Shown here: one piece after another, positions 45,936-54,888 of the stretch
Layout of the letters: every line of letters starts with the position of its first letter
How positions within the stretch are numbered: position 1 is the first letter of the stretch
Assembly (NCBI RefSeq): GCF_017316025.1
Contig: NZ_JAFLVT010000008.1
Location: forward strand, 518,281-582,280
Origin: Candidatus Enterococcus myersii
GTDB taxonomy: Bacteria; Bacillota; Bacilli; Lactobacillales; Enterococcaceae
Direction of reading: 5' to 3'
DNA length: 64,000 bases
The notes under the pieces: model-generated
What the model was told of the DNA's origin: nothing
What the model saw: the letters and a program-made list of their open reading frames with translations, nothing else
The model's database searches: none
Program-made: the position numbers and the translations under genes

Positions 45936-46005
45936 TCGTAATAAATGAATTGTACAGAAGTATCTTTTTTTGTGATGTATAAATAAAAAAGATAAGACCA
46001 AATTG

Positions 46006-46060
46006 TACCGACCCCCAAAAATTAGACCAAAAATCTAACTTCTGGAGGTCGGTATTTTTT
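46006..46060. terminator. Palindromic bidirectional terminator resembling an IS3-family end
   Basis: TACCGACC (46006-46013) pairs with GGTCGGTA (46047-46054); inner arms are CCAAAAATTAGA and TCTAACTTCTGG. T6 follows. It ends both xfp and the convergent nnrD. The pattern TGTACCGACCCCCAAAAA with an internal TTAGA/TCTAA palindrome resembles terminal repeats of IS150-group elements; no transposase is present. Confidence 0.65.
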
Positions 46061-46112
46061 ATTATTAGTCCAGTCTTTTTTTGTTTATTGGAAAATGAAG
46101 CAAATAAATTAG

Positions 46113-46937
46113 TTAATTACTGAAATGGTACATGTACTGAGGGATAGCGGCACTGATAGTTGTCGGTAAAACGACGTAATTTTTGGCAGAAAGCAAATCA
46201 CCAATGTAGCTATGAAGATAAACAGCGGCGCAAACAGCAGCGTCTTTTGCTGCAAATTGTGCTAGAAAACTTGTAATAATGCCAGCTAATGTGTCACCGG
46301 TGCCACCGGTAGCCATGGCGGGATTACCTAAAGGACACCGATAATTCTTTTTGTTTGTATAAATTTCTGTACGGTGGCTTTTGACAACAATTGTGGCAGC
46401 TAATTTTTTTTGATAGGTGTGATTGGTTATTTCATTTTGATCTGCAATAGCAATCCCGCTTAGACGTTGCCACTCCATTTGATGAGGGGTGAAAACAGTC
46501 TTGTCAGGGTGAGGCAGCGTTAATTTTTCCTGGGCGAATAAACTGATAGCCGATCCATCAATGACTAGCCACTGTTTTTCTTGTCGGCTCAAGACAAATT
46601 TTAATAAAGCGAGACTATGTTCTTCTAATCCGAGACCAGGGCCAATTAAGAGAACATCAGCACTTTCAATAATTGTACGCAGAGCTTTTGGTTCGTTCCA
46701 ATCAAGTACCATGACTTCAGGTAAGCGGGCGTGAAGAGGAGCGTGATTTTCTTTTGCGGTAATGACTGTTACCAGACCTGCTCCACTTTTGAGACAACTT
46801 TCTGCACTCATGATTATGGCGCCACCGTACTGGGCATTGCCGCCAATTAAAACTGCACGACCAAAAGTTCCTTTATGGGAAATTGCAGGTCGCTTTTTTA
46901 TAACGGTCGTTAAAATTTCTTCAGTTAAAGTCTCCAT
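46113..46937 (-). CDS. nnrD: ADP-dependent (S)-NAD(P)H-hydrate dehydratase
   Basis: 274 residues of the ribokinase-like YjeF C-terminal family. KGTFGRAVLIGGNAQYGGAIIMSAES, LLIGPGLG, FTPHQMEWQRLSG and the anion-hole/catalytic motif GNPAMATGGTGDTLAGII (Asp base) are conserved. It repairs NADHX/NADPHX formed by hydration of NAD(P)H. The epimerase partner (YjeF N-terminal domain) is not fused and not in the window. GGAG precedes the ATG. It is transcribed alone on the minus strand. Confidence 0.95.
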   Translation of the reverse strand: METLTEEILTTVIKKRPAISHKGTFGRAVLIGGNAQYGGAIIMSAESCLKSGAGLVTVITAKENHAPLHARLPEVMVLDWNEPKALRTIIESADVLLIGPGLGLEEHSLALLKFVLSRQEKQWLVIDGSAISLFAQEKLTLPHPDKTVFTPHQMEWQRLSGIAIADQNEITNHTYQKKLAATIVVKSHRTEIYTNKKNYRCPLGNPAMATGGTGDTLAGIITSFLAQFAAKDAAVCAAVYLHSYIGDLLSAKNYVVLPTTISAAIPQYMYHFSN

Positions 46938-47170
46938 TTTTTACTCCTTTGGTAGTTATTGACAGCTTTTTAAGCAGTGTTGTTTGAAAATTGTAAAACC
47001 TACTTGCTATGATGAAAAGTAAGTAAAATTTTGCGTGAAATACGCAATAAGTTTCTTAGAATTTTAAAATGAATTGGAAAAAATTTATTGGGATTAATTT
47101 TTTTGTTAGATCTTCTTTTAGTTCATTATAACGAATCTTTTCCCCCTTACCAAAAATCAATCGCCATCCT

Positions 47171-47200
47171 TTGTCAAAAAGCCTTTAAAAGTGGTATGAT
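47171..47200 (+). promoter_or_regulatory. pepV promoter
   Basis: TTGTCA (47171-47176), 18 bp, TATGAT (47195-47200). The rest of 46938-47293 is A/T-rich and shows no gene; a short frame at 47088 lacks a ribosome-binding site. Confidence 0.6.
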
Positions 47201-47293
47201 GGTTGGGAAAATAACGAAGCTTTATACGAAGACAAACGATTTTGAATGCACCTATTTAAATCTAAGTCGCGTAATCGTCAGGAGGAAATGCAG

Positions 47294-48718
47294 ATGGAAA
47301 TCAATTGGCAAAAAGAAGTCGAAGCTAGAAAAGACGACTTATTAAAAGACTTATTCGACTTACTTCGCATTAACAGTGAAAGAGATGACAACAAAAAAAC
47401 AGCGGATGCACCCTTTGGCCCCGGACCACGAGATGCTTTAAAACATATGCTGGCTTATGGTGAACGAGACGGTTTTACAGTTAAAAATGTTGATAACTAT
47501 GCTGGCCATATTGAATTTGGTGAAGGGGACGAAACCCTTGGTATCTTTGGCCATATGGACGTGGTACCAGCTGGTGATGGTTGGCAAACAGATCCTTATG
47601 AACCAGAATTAAAAGACGGGAAAATTTTTGCCCGCGGTTCTTCTGATGATAAAGGGCCAAGCATGGCAGCTTATTATGGTATGAAAATTGTTCGTGACTT
47701 AGGATTGCCATTGAGCAAAAAAATTCGTTTTGTTGTTGGTTCTGATGAAGAATCAGGCTGGGGCGATATGAATTACTATTTTGAACACGAAGAAAAACCA
47801 GATTTTGGCTTTTCACCAGATGCTGAATTTCCAATTATTAATGGTGAAAAGGGAAATATTACCTTAGGGGCACATTTCCATGGCAATAATGAAGGGGAAT
47901 ATCGCTTGAAGAGTTTTGCTGCCGGGCTAAGAGAAAACATGGTTCCTGGTGCAGCAAATGCCAAAGTTATTCTGCCAAATGACAAAGCAGCCCTAGAAAT
48001 GGAAAAAGCGTTCTATGATTTTGTAGAAAAAAATCCTGTTACAGGAACAATTACAGTTGAAGGCGTGGAAGCTTCATTGGAATTAGTGGGTAAAAGTGCC
48101 CATGGTGCTAGCCCACAATCTGGGATAAATGCGGGAACTTTCTTGGCATTATTCTTAGACCAATTCAAATTTGGTGGCGGAGCAAAACAATTCTTACACG
48201 TAGCAGGCACGATTATTCATGAAGATTTCTACGGTGAAAAATTAGGCGTAGCTTATGAAGATGAAAAAATGGGCAAACTTACGATGAATGCTGGTTTGTT
48301 TGCTTTTAAAGAAAGCACTGACGGTTTCCAGGCTGATAATTTTATCGCCATGAACTTCCGGTATCCAAAAGGTATCACAGCAGAAGGTTTGGAAATTTCA
48401 ATTGATGGTAATTTAGGTATGCAAGGTGCTTCTATTACCCATAACGAACGCAATATGTTACCACATTACGTACCAGAAGATGATCCATTGGTAGCGACAT
48501 TATTGTCAGTCTACGAAGATCACACTGGTGAAAAAGGTCATGAAAAAATCATTGGTGGTGGCACCTATGGCCGCTTGTTAGAACGTGGCGTAGCTTATGG
48601 GGCAATGTTCCCAGGGTATGTGGATACCATGCACCAAGCAAATGAATTTATGACATTAGACGATTTATTGCGTGCAACAGCCATATACGCCGATGCGATT
48701 TATCGCTTAGCAAAATAA
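47294..48718 (+). CDS. pepV: M20-family dipeptidase PepV
   Basis: 474 residues from ATG 47294, 8 nt after GGAGG; ATG 47288 is too close. Zinc-ligand motifs are present: GHMDVVPAGDGW (His and nearby Asp), FARGSSDDKGPS (bridging Asp), DEESGWGDMNYY (catalytic Glu) and SPDAEFP. A final His lies in the C-terminal segment after GGGTYGRLLERGVAYG. It cleaves dipeptides, including beta-Ala dipeptides, in the cytoplasm and belongs to the peptide-use machinery of lactic acid bacteria. Length and motifs are normal. Confidence 0.94.
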   Translation: MEINWQKEVEARKDDLLKDLFDLLRINSERDDNKKTADAPFGPGPRDALKHMLAYGERDGFTVKNVDNYAGHIEFGEGDETLGIFGHMDVVPAGDGWQTDPYEPELKDGKIFARGSSDDKGPSMAAYYGMKIVRDLGLPLSKKIRFVVGSDEESGWGDMNYYFEHEEKPDFGFSPDAEFPIINGEKGNITLGAHFHGNNEGEYRLKSFAAGLRENMVPGAANAKVILPNDKAALEMEKAFYDFVEKNPVTGTITVEGVEASLELVGKSAHGASPQSGINAGTFLALFLDQFKFGGGAKQFLHVAGTIIHEDFYGEKLGVAYEDEKMGKLTMNAGLFAFKESTDGFQADNFIAMNFRYPKGITAEGLEISIDGNLGMQGASITHNERNMLPHYVPEDDPLVATLLSVYEDHTGEKGHEKIIGGGTYGRLLERGVAYGAMFPGYVDTMHQANEFMTLDDLLRATAIYADAIYRLAK

Positions 48719-48779
48719 AATTAAAAATTAAGAGGTTAAAATCTTAGCCTGTTTGTTTGAAAACACTGGGACAAAAAGA

Positions 48780-48798
48780 AGATGTACTTTTTAAGTAA
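48780..48798 (+). repeat. 19 bp repeat, copy 2
   Basis: Identical to 43496-43514; lies in the intergenic stretch between pepV and the next gene. Confidence 0.6.
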
Positions 48799-48890
48799 AG
48801 CTGCATTTTATTGCGTTTGAATTTGCGCAAATCATTTTTGTTCGGGTGTTTTTCTTTTATTTATGAATTTTGTCGGGAGAGGAGGATTAG

Positions 48891-49973
48891 ATGAAAAAGC
48901 GTAGCTGGTTTATTTTAGGAATTGTGTTGATAGTATTACTAGGCGGGGTTTGGTATACAAAGTATCATCAAGAAGAGTCAGCGCTACTGAACACGCAGCG
49001 GACCAAAACACAGCAATTGAAAATTATCGAAGCTTATCCTGCTGTCTTTCAAGCTTTAACCAAACAAAAAGATGAAAAAGAAAAAATGTATCCTATTCCT
49101 GGCTTGTTTACAGGCGAGAGTATTAATCTAAAAACAGGGGAGAAAGAAATATGTCATGATCTAACGCCCCAAGGAATTGCGGTCAGCGGCACTGAAATTT
49201 ATATCAGTGAATATTGCCACTTGCATGAACATCATTCTGTGGTACAAGTTTTAGATCGCGCAACCAAAGATTGGGTACAGACGATTATTGTGCCAGGTAA
49301 ACCACACTTAGGGGGCTTAGTTTATCGCGCCAAAGAGCAACAGCTTTGGCTGGCTACTGAAACAAAAAAACATGCTAGTCTGTCCTTATTGTTAAAAGAA
49401 ACGATGACAGCTTATGACGCTAATCTTAGTCTGCGGCCCATCAAATATGATACTATCATCCCAGTAGGAGATATCCCTAAAGCTTCACTTTTAGCCTATT
49501 TGGATCCGTTTTTAGTCGTAGGCTATTTTTCCAATCATCAGCAAGGTAAATTAGGTTTATTTCCTTTTGCTCCTAATGGGGATTTGATTTCTGTTGTTAG
49601 TAAAACACAAAATTTAAATGATTTAGGTTCAGTAGATAATTTACAAACAGAGGATACAGAGAAAATCTTGAAAAAAATTCAAGGGATTACCTATTGGAAA
49701 AATTATATGCTGATGTCCCAATCTTTTGGCAGTCACAATAGTAAACTGTATGTTTTTGACTTGCAAGATACAGTCGGTGGTTTTAGCCCAGCCTCTGCTA
49801 AATTGATTTTAGATTTTCCACCTTATTTGGAGCAAATTACAGCAGATGGGGATGATTTGTTTGCGATGTTTGAAAGTGGCGCCAAAGCTTACCGAAGCCA
49901 TACCAATAAAAATGTCGAGTATGCTTTACAATTAGATATAAAAACATTGTTGCAATCTTTAGTAGCAAAATAA
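48891..49973 (+). CDS. Membrane-anchored extracellular protein, probable beta-propeller
   Basis: 360 residues. A signal anchor (about residues 6-23, LGIVLIVLLGGVWY) is followed by a predicted extracellular domain. No lipobox is present. The repeated pattern of short strands with G/D turns (LTPQGIAVSGTEIYISEYC, GGLVYRAKEQQLWLATET, LLAYLDPFLVVGYFS, GITYWKNYMLMSQSFGS, LEQITADGDDLFAMFESG) suggests a beta-propeller, but I cannot assign a named family. GGAGAGGAGG precedes the ATG. It is transcribed alone and ends at a shared terminator. Confidence 0.75.
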   Translation: MKKRSWFILGIVLIVLLGGVWYTKYHQEESALLNTQRTKTQQLKIIEAYPAVFQALTKQKDEKEKMYPIPGLFTGESINLKTGEKEICHDLTPQGIAVSGTEIYISEYCHLHEHHSVVQVLDRATKDWVQTIIVPGKPHLGGLVYRAKEQQLWLATETKKHASLSLLLKETMTAYDANLSLRPIKYDTIIPVGDIPKASLLAYLDPFLVVGYFSNHQQGKLGLFPFAPNGDLISVVSKTQNLNDLGSVDNLQTEDTEKILKKIQGITYWKNYMLMSQSFGSHNSKLYVFDLQDTVGGFSPASAKLILDFPPYLEQITADGDDLFAMFESGAKAYRSHTNKNVEYALQLDIKTLLQSLVAK

Positions 49974-50005
49974 AGCACACTCCACATTTAAACGGGCGAC
50001 AAAAT

Positions 50006-50050
50006 AAAAAACGACTACAGTGCCCACAGGCATACATAGTCGTTTTTTTA
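50006..50050. terminator. Bidirectional terminator
   Basis: AAAAACGACTA ... TAGTCGTTTTTTT with an inner TGCC/GGCA stem, between the propeller-like gene and the convergent ytzB-like gene. Confidence 0.85.
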
Positions 50051-50076
50051 GTTGGGCAAATTGCACCCAATGATTA

Positions 50077-50424
50077 TTAGTCGCTAATTTTCACGCGTTG
50101 AACATCTAAGACCGTTCCGGTTTTTGCATCGGCCAAAAATTCATAGGTCACTAACTGCTCGTCTTCTAAACGTGTAATGCCACCTTCGTAGCCTTCTGAA
50201 TGAATGGCGAACTTTCGTAAAGGTTGTTTCTCGAAGTTAATCCAAGAACCTTCGATTGGACCTTCTTTTAAAAACTCTTCTTTTACGATTTGCAACACAT
50301 CATCTGCGCGCAATGTTCTTTTTTTTTGCAGCCAAAAGGCAGAAGCCATCCCGCCAACTAGACCAACACCCATTCCCAGCGCCAGTCCGCCTTTAAAATA
50401 TGAAAATTCATTTTCGTTGTTCAT
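50077..50424 (-). CDS. PepSY-like small membrane-anchored protein (YtzB-like)
   Basis: 115 residues. A hydrophobic glycine-rich N-terminal segment (LALGMGVGLVGGMASAFWL, about 13-31) acts as signal anchor. The C-terminal 70 residues (DDVLQIVKEEF ... YEFLADAKTGTVLDVQRVKI) have the alpha-beta pattern of a PepSY domain. B. subtilis ytzB lies beside ytoP (M42 peptidase) and ytpP (thioredoxin), as here, supporting the assignment. PepSY domains may inhibit peptidases; a link to the adjacent M42 enzyme is only inferred. It is divergent from that gene. Shine-Dalgarno aggagg precedes the ATG. Confidence 0.72.
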   Translation of the reverse strand: MNNENEFSYFKGGLALGMGVGLVGGMASAFWLQKKRTLRADDVLQIVKEEFLKEGPIEGSWINFEKQPLRKFAIHSEGYEGGITRLEDEQLVTYEFLADAKTGTVLDVQRVKISD

Positions 50425-50639
50425 TCGGCGCCCTCCTATACTTTTTCATCCAGTAATTTCGGTTGTTAATTTCCAGAGCGTATCTTCTTTCATTATCCAC
50501 TTTCATTTTATCACAAAGTAAAAAAATACATAGAAAAAACTACTTTCGAAACGAATGGATTTTGATTAGGATTTGTTATGCTATAATAGGCACGTAAATA
50601 TTTTTTATGAAAGAAGGGTTAGCCTCCGGGCGTAAATAG

Positions 50640-51719
50640 ATGGAAGAAAAAACATTTGCACGCATTAAAGAACTAACAGAACTACAAGGAACAAGTGGCT
50701 TTGAACATGAAGTCAGAGCCTACATGAAAGAAAAAATGACACCTCTTGTGGATGAAGTGCAACAAGATGGTTTAGGCGGACTTTTTGGTATCCGCCACAA
50801 CGAAGATGAAGATGCACCACGGGTAATGGTGGCAGCCCATATGGATGAAGTCGGGTTCATGTTGACAGAAATTACGGCAACTGGCTTATTTAAAGTTGTT
50901 CCATTAGGTGGTTGGAATCCTTACGTTGTTTCAGCACAACGTTTTACTTTAAAGACGTCAACAGGCCACAACTATCCATGTATCTCTAGCTCTGTTCCGC
51001 CACATTTATTAAGAGGAACGAGCGGACAACAAAATGTTTCAGTCGACAGTATTTTATTTGATGCTGGTTTTGCTTCAAAAGAAGAAGCTTTAGAATATGG
51101 TGTTTTACCAGGGGACACAATTGTACCGCAAGTTGAAACGATTAAAACTGCCAACGGCAAAAATATTATTAGTAAAGCATGGGACAACCGCTACGGCTGT
51201 ACACTTGTTTTAGAAGCATTGGAAGCTTTGCAAAATGAAAAATTAGGACATACTTTAATTGCTGGTGCCAATGTGCAAGAAGAAGTCGGCTTAAGAGGTT
51301 CAAAACCTTCTGTTTCTAAATTTAAACCAGATTTGTTCTTTGCGGTAGACTGTTCTGCGGCAGATGACACCGTTACAAAAAATGGAACATTCGGTCACTT
51401 GGGTGAAGGGACGTTAATGCGTATTTATGATCCAGGTTTGATTATGTTACCTCGCTTGAAAGAATATTTATTAGATACCGCTACGACCCACAATATTCCT
51501 TATCAATACTTTGTTTCAAAAGGTGGAACAGACGCTGGGGCAGCCCATACAACAAATGAAGGTGTTCCTAGTACAGTTATCGGCGTTTGCGGTCGTTACA
51601 TTCATACGCACCAAACAATGTTTAGTATTGCCGATTTTGAAGCGGCCCGTGAAATGTTAATTCAAACATTAAAAGGACTAGATAAAAGTACAGTAGCTAC
51701 AATTGTTGACGGCAAATAA
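50640..51719 (+). CDS. pepA: M42-family glutamyl aminopeptidase
   Basis: 359 residues of the M42/PepA family (tetrahedral aminopeptidases). Metal and catalytic motifs: AAHMDEVGFM (His and Asp), KAWDNRYGC (bridging Asp), NVQEEVGLRGS (catalytic Glu pair), AVDCSAADD and a C-terminal RYIHTHQTMFS (His). It removes N-terminal Glu/Asp from peptides. The Shine-Dalgarno is weak: no clear GGAGG lies directly before ATG 50640, although GAAGGG lies about 20 nt upstream. An extended -10 (TGCTATAAT, about 50579-50587) is the likely promoter. thioredoxin, usp and ytpR follow in the same direction. Confidence 0.93.
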   Translation: MEEKTFARIKELTELQGTSGFEHEVRAYMKEKMTPLVDEVQQDGLGGLFGIRHNEDEDAPRVMVAAHMDEVGFMLTEITATGLFKVVPLGGWNPYVVSAQRFTLKTSTGHNYPCISSSVPPHLLRGTSGQQNVSVDSILFDAGFASKEEALEYGVLPGDTIVPQVETIKTANGKNIISKAWDNRYGCTLVLEALEALQNEKLGHTLIAGANVQEEVGLRGSKPSVSKFKPDLFFAVDCSAADDTVTKNGTFGHLGEGTLMRIYDPGLIMLPRLKEYLLDTATTHNIPYQYFVSKGGTDAGAAHTTNEGVPSTVIGVCGRYIHTHQTMFSIADFEAAREMLIQTLKGLDKSTVATIVDGK

Positions 51720-51821
51720 CCGGTAGTAGTTAACGAAAAGTTTGCTATAACGCTATAAGTAAGAAGTTACTTTTGATTAGCAGCATTATTTAGACTATGT
51801 AAAATGTAAAAAGGAGATATT

Positions 51822-52142
51822 ATGATTATTCCAAAGAATTTAGAAGAATTAGCAACCTATGTAGATAAGGGACAAAACGTCTTTTTCTTCACTGCTGATT
51901 GGTGCGGTGATTGCCGTTTTATTAAGCCAGCGTTACCAGAAATTGAGGCGGATTTTCCCCAATTTAAATTTATTGAAGTCGATCGTGATGAATACATTGA
52001 TGTTGCTGCAAAATGGAATATCTTTGGCATTCCCAGTTTAGTAGCCGTTAAAGACGGTAAAGAATTGGGGCGCCTAGTAAATAAAGATCGTAAAACCAAA
52101 GGAGAAATTGAAGAATTTCTAAACAGCTTACCACAAGCATAA
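51822..52142 (+). CDS. Thioredoxin-like protein (YtpP type)
   Basis: 106 residues with a thioredoxin fold. The active site is WCGDC (W27-C31, ADWCGDCRFI) rather than WCGPC. FGIPSLVAVKDGKE provides the cis-proline. The D for P change alters redox potential and is typical of the YtpP subgroup. It probably works as a cytoplasmic disulfide reductase. AAAGGAG precedes the ATG. usp follows 15 bp later. Confidence 0.9.
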   Translation: MIIPKNLEELATYVDKGQNVFFFTADWCGDCRFIKPALPEIEADFPQFKFIEVDRDEYIDVAAKWNIFGIPSLVAVKDGKELGRLVNKDRKTKGEIEEFLNSLPQA

Positions 52143-52157
52143 AAAGGGGAGATTATC

Positions 52158-52625
52158 ATGAGTGGACAGGCGTATCAAAATATTTTAGTCGGTATTGACG
52201 GTTCAGAACAAGCAACCCAAGCTTTTCAAAAAGCAGTGGAAGTTGCGCGGCGTAATAACGGTAAAGTTTATGTTGCTAATGTCATTCAACAAAATGTACC
52301 AGTCTTAATGGGCTATAGTTCTTTAAATCAAAATATTGTTGATCAAGAAACCAATACCGCCAAGTTGATGATCGAAGAATGTAAGGAATATGGGAAATCC
52401 GTTGACTTTACCAATATCGAAGGTATTATTGCTTATGGTTCAGCCAAAAGTGCAATGGCTCAACAATTACCAGAAAAATATGCGATTGATTTGGTGATGG
52501 TGGGACAATCAGGTTTGAATGCAGTGGAACGTTTTATGACTGGCAGTGTAGCAAGTTTTGTTATCCGAGAAGCTCCATGTGATGTTTTAGTCGTAACTTA
52601 TGAAGAAAAAAACGAAAAAGCATGA
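52158..52625 (+). CDS. Universal stress protein (UspA family)
   Basis: 155 residues. NILVGIDGSEQATQAFQKAVEVAR at the N-terminus and the nucleotide-binding motif MVGQSGLNAVERFMTGSVASFVIREAPCDVLVV near the C-terminus (G-2X-G-9X-G(S/T)) indicate an ATP-binding Usp. Exact role unknown. AAAAGGGGAG precedes the ATG, and the 15 bp gap to the thioredoxin gene suggests co-transcription. Confidence 0.93.
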   Translation: MSGQAYQNILVGIDGSEQATQAFQKAVEVARRNNGKVYVANVIQQNVPVLMGYSSLNQNIVDQETNTAKLMIEECKEYGKSVDFTNIEGIIAYGSAKSAMAQQLPEKYAIDLVMVGQSGLNAVERFMTGSVASFVIREAPCDVLVVTYEEKNEKA

Positions 52626-52716
52626 CGGCTCCCTTCTTTTTTGGTAAGATAGCTAGCGGTAGTTAAGACGATTGACTACAAATTTTTTAAAAGAGTTATT
52701 TTGAGGAGGAAACGTT

Positions 52717-53325
52717 GTGATTTTTGCATACAACAAAGCCCATGTTGGCGATACTTTATTAGTAATGATGGCTGACGACAAGGGATTAGAACAAACTGTT
52801 GAACGAAAATTCAATATTGCGCAAATTAAAAATAGCGCAGGTACAATTGTCGGTTGGAATTTTTTCCACGTTTCTGAATTTTTAGCATTAACTGGCAATG
52901 GGGCCATTTCACTAACAGATGAACAAATTGATCTTCTAAATGAAAAATTAGCAATTTCTGGTTTTAGTGAAAAGCTACCTTATGATCACAAACCACATTT
53001 TGTTGTTGGTTTTGTCGAAAGTTGTGTACCACATCCAGATAGCGATCATCTATCGATTACAGAAACTAAGGTCGATGATGGGGAAGTCTTGCAAATTGTC
53101 TGCGGTGCAGCCAATATTCGCGAAGGGCTAAAAGTTGTAGTTGCTAAACCTGGTACCATGATGCCTGATGGAATGCTAATTTGGCCTGGTGTATTACGGG
53201 GTGTAGAAAGCTATGGCATGATCTGTTCTGCTAGCGAATTGGGATTACCCAATGCACCACAGAAAAAAGGTATCTTAGAATTAGGGCAAGATGCTGTTGT
53301 TGGCAGCGAATTTAAACTAGCTTAA
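52717..53325 (+). CDS. ytpR: YtpR-family tRNA-binding-domain protein
   Basis: 202 residues starting at GTG 52717, supported by GAGGAGG 7 nt upstream. The N-terminal 90 residues form a DUF4479-type domain. The C-terminal 110 residues are an EMAP/Trbp-like OB fold (FVVGFVESCVPHPDSDHLSITETKVDDGE, IVCGAANIREGLKVVVAKPGTMMPDG), as in the beta subunit of PheRS. It is a stand-alone protein of unknown function. It continues the conserved ytoP-ytpP-ytpR neighbourhood. Confidence 0.9.
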   Translation: MIFAYNKAHVGDTLLVMMADDKGLEQTVERKFNIAQIKNSAGTIVGWNFFHVSEFLALTGNGAISLTDEQIDLLNEKLAISGFSEKLPYDHKPHFVVGFVESCVPHPDSDHLSITETKVDDGEVLQIVCGAANIREGLKVVVAKPGTMMPDGMLIWPGVLRGVESYGMICSASELGLPNAPQKKGILELGQDAVVGSEFKLA

Positions 53326-53330
53326 AAGTA

Positions 53331-53370
53331 AAAAGGGAGCTTTTCACATTTTGGTGAGAAGCTCCTTTTT
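53331..53370 (+). terminator. ytpR terminator
   Basis: AAAAGGGAGCTTTTCAC ... GTGAGAAGCTCCTTTTT stem with a T5 tail. Confidence 0.85.
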
Positions 53371-53400
53371 GCTGAAAAGATTGTCTTAGAAAAAAACTAA

Positions 53401-53428
53401 ACCCCCGCAGCCACTCGCTACGGGGGTT
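53401..53428 (-). terminator. htrA terminator
   Basis: ACCCCCGCAGC ... GCTACGGGGGT; on the minus strand the stem is followed by a T-rich stretch (ttagtttttttct). It lies 11 bp after the htrA stop. Confidence 0.75.
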
Positions 53429-53439
53429 TCCTGTTTAAA

Positions 53440-54702
53440 TTAGTTATTTTGCTTTAAAGCTGATTGATCGATGGTTAGCGAAACTTTTGTTGTGTGTTCT
53501 TTACTACCACGATAGTAAGTAATTTCAATGGAGTCGCCAACTTTTTTCTTATACAAAGCTGATTGTAAATCAGAACTTGAGTCAACCTCTTTGCCATCGA
53601 TTTTTGTGATGACATCGTATTGTTTTAAGCCAGCTTGTTCTGCAGGAGTAGCATTTTGAACAGAAGTGATAACGACACCATTTTTAACAGTATTTGGTAC
53701 TTTCAAGATTTGTTCTTGTTGTTGTGATGTTACAGCAGATAAGTCAACCATCGTAATACCAAGTGCTGGACGAATAACTTTACCATTTTTCTCAAGTTGA
53801 TTGATAATTGAGACTACATCGTTACTTGGAATGGCAAAGCCCATCCCTTCGACACTAATATCAGAGCTTGAAGAATTTGTTGAAGCGATTTTACTTGAGT
53901 TAATCCCGATTACTTGACCGGCGATATTTACTAAAGGACCACCTGAGTTACCTGGATTAATTGCCGCATCGGTTTGAATCGCACTAATATTGACACCTGT
54001 TTGAGAATCTGACACTTGGCGATTCAATGAAGAAATAATCCCAGATGTTACGGAGTTTGCATATTGTGAACCTAGTGGTGAACCAATCGCGATTGCAGGT
54101 TCGCCAACTTTTAACGCAGATGAATCACCAAAAGTAGCCGTTTTGTCAACCTTATCACTATTAATTTTTAAAACAGCTAAGTCAGTATAACTATCGGTTC
54201 CAACTAATTCAGCCTTGATTTTTTCACCATTTTTTAAAACAACTTCCAAGCCATCTTGTCCTTCAACAACGTGATTGTTGGTAACCACATAAGCTGTTTT
54301 GCCATCTTTTTTGTAAATGACGCCGCTACCTTCGCCGACAGCTTGTAAACCACCAGATTCGCTATCACTTTCTGATTCAGACTCAGAGCGCCCTTGACCA
54401 AAAAGATCACCAAAAGGATTATCTGATGAGGCTTGTTGCTTTTGTAAGTTAATGACAGAGACGACAGCATCTTGAACCTTATTAACAGCTGAGGTTATAT
54501 CTGTCTCGGCATTGACCTTGACGTTTGAGACTTTTGTGTCGCCACTTGCAGTAGTCGTTTGTTCGGTGGCAGTATTATTCGGTTGTAAATCTGCGCCAGT
54601 AGCCAGTAGATAACCACCACCTACTAATACAGCACCTAAGACACCACCCAATAGTCCGACTAAAAAGCGGCTAAGTGTGCCTTTTGATTTTTTTCTTTGC
54701 AT
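53440..54702 (-). CDS. htrA: HtrA/DegP-type membrane-anchored serine protease
   Basis: 420 residues from ATG 54702, 8 nt after AGGGGG; an ATG two codons upstream is too close. One membrane helix (about 13-34) anchors an extracytoplasmic protease. The triad is H144 (TNNHVV), D174 (YTDLAVLKI) and S253 (NPGNSGGPL). A C-terminal PDZ domain (about 320-415) contains ATPAEQAGLKQYDVITKIDG. A Ser/Asp/Glu-rich insert (about 105-118) precedes the protease domain. It degrades misfolded exported proteins. It is monocistronic and divergent from rlmH. Confidence 0.96.
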   Translation of the reverse strand: MQRKKSKGTLSRFLVGLLGGVLGAVLVGGGYLLATGADLQPNNTATEQTTTASGDTKVSNVKVNAETDITSAVNKVQDAVVSVINLQKQQASSDNPFGDLFGQGRSESESESDSESGGLQAVGEGSGVIYKKDGKTAYVVTNNHVVEGQDGLEVVLKNGEKIKAELVGTDSYTDLAVLKINSDKVDKTATFGDSSALKVGEPAIAIGSPLGSQYANSVTSGIISSLNRQVSDSQTGVNISAIQTDAAINPGNSGGPLVNIAGQVIGINSSKIASTNSSSSDISVEGMGFAIPSNDVVSIINQLEKNGKVIRPALGITMVDLSAVTSQQQEQILKVPNTVKNGVVITSVQNATPAEQAGLKQYDVITKIDGKEVDSSSDLQSALYKKKVGDSIEITYYRGSKEHTTKVSLTIDQSALKQNN

Positions 54703-54888
54703 GTCCATTTCCCCCTTAATGTGGAATTCTTATAATTATAGTATATGATTTATTGCTGAGTTTAGTCTAATTATAGACTTTGAAAAAAATATGAAGAAGT
54801 TGGTATGAAATATTTCACAAATGGCGAAAATTTATCTTTTGGTGTTTCAAACGGCTGTTATCTCGTTTTAAGAGTACTTGGGGATTAG

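Noticed and set aside
47088..47345. 85-codon frame upstream of pepV
   Set aside because: It overlaps the pepV promoter and start in another frame, with no Shine-Dalgarno and a composition typical of non-coding sequence.
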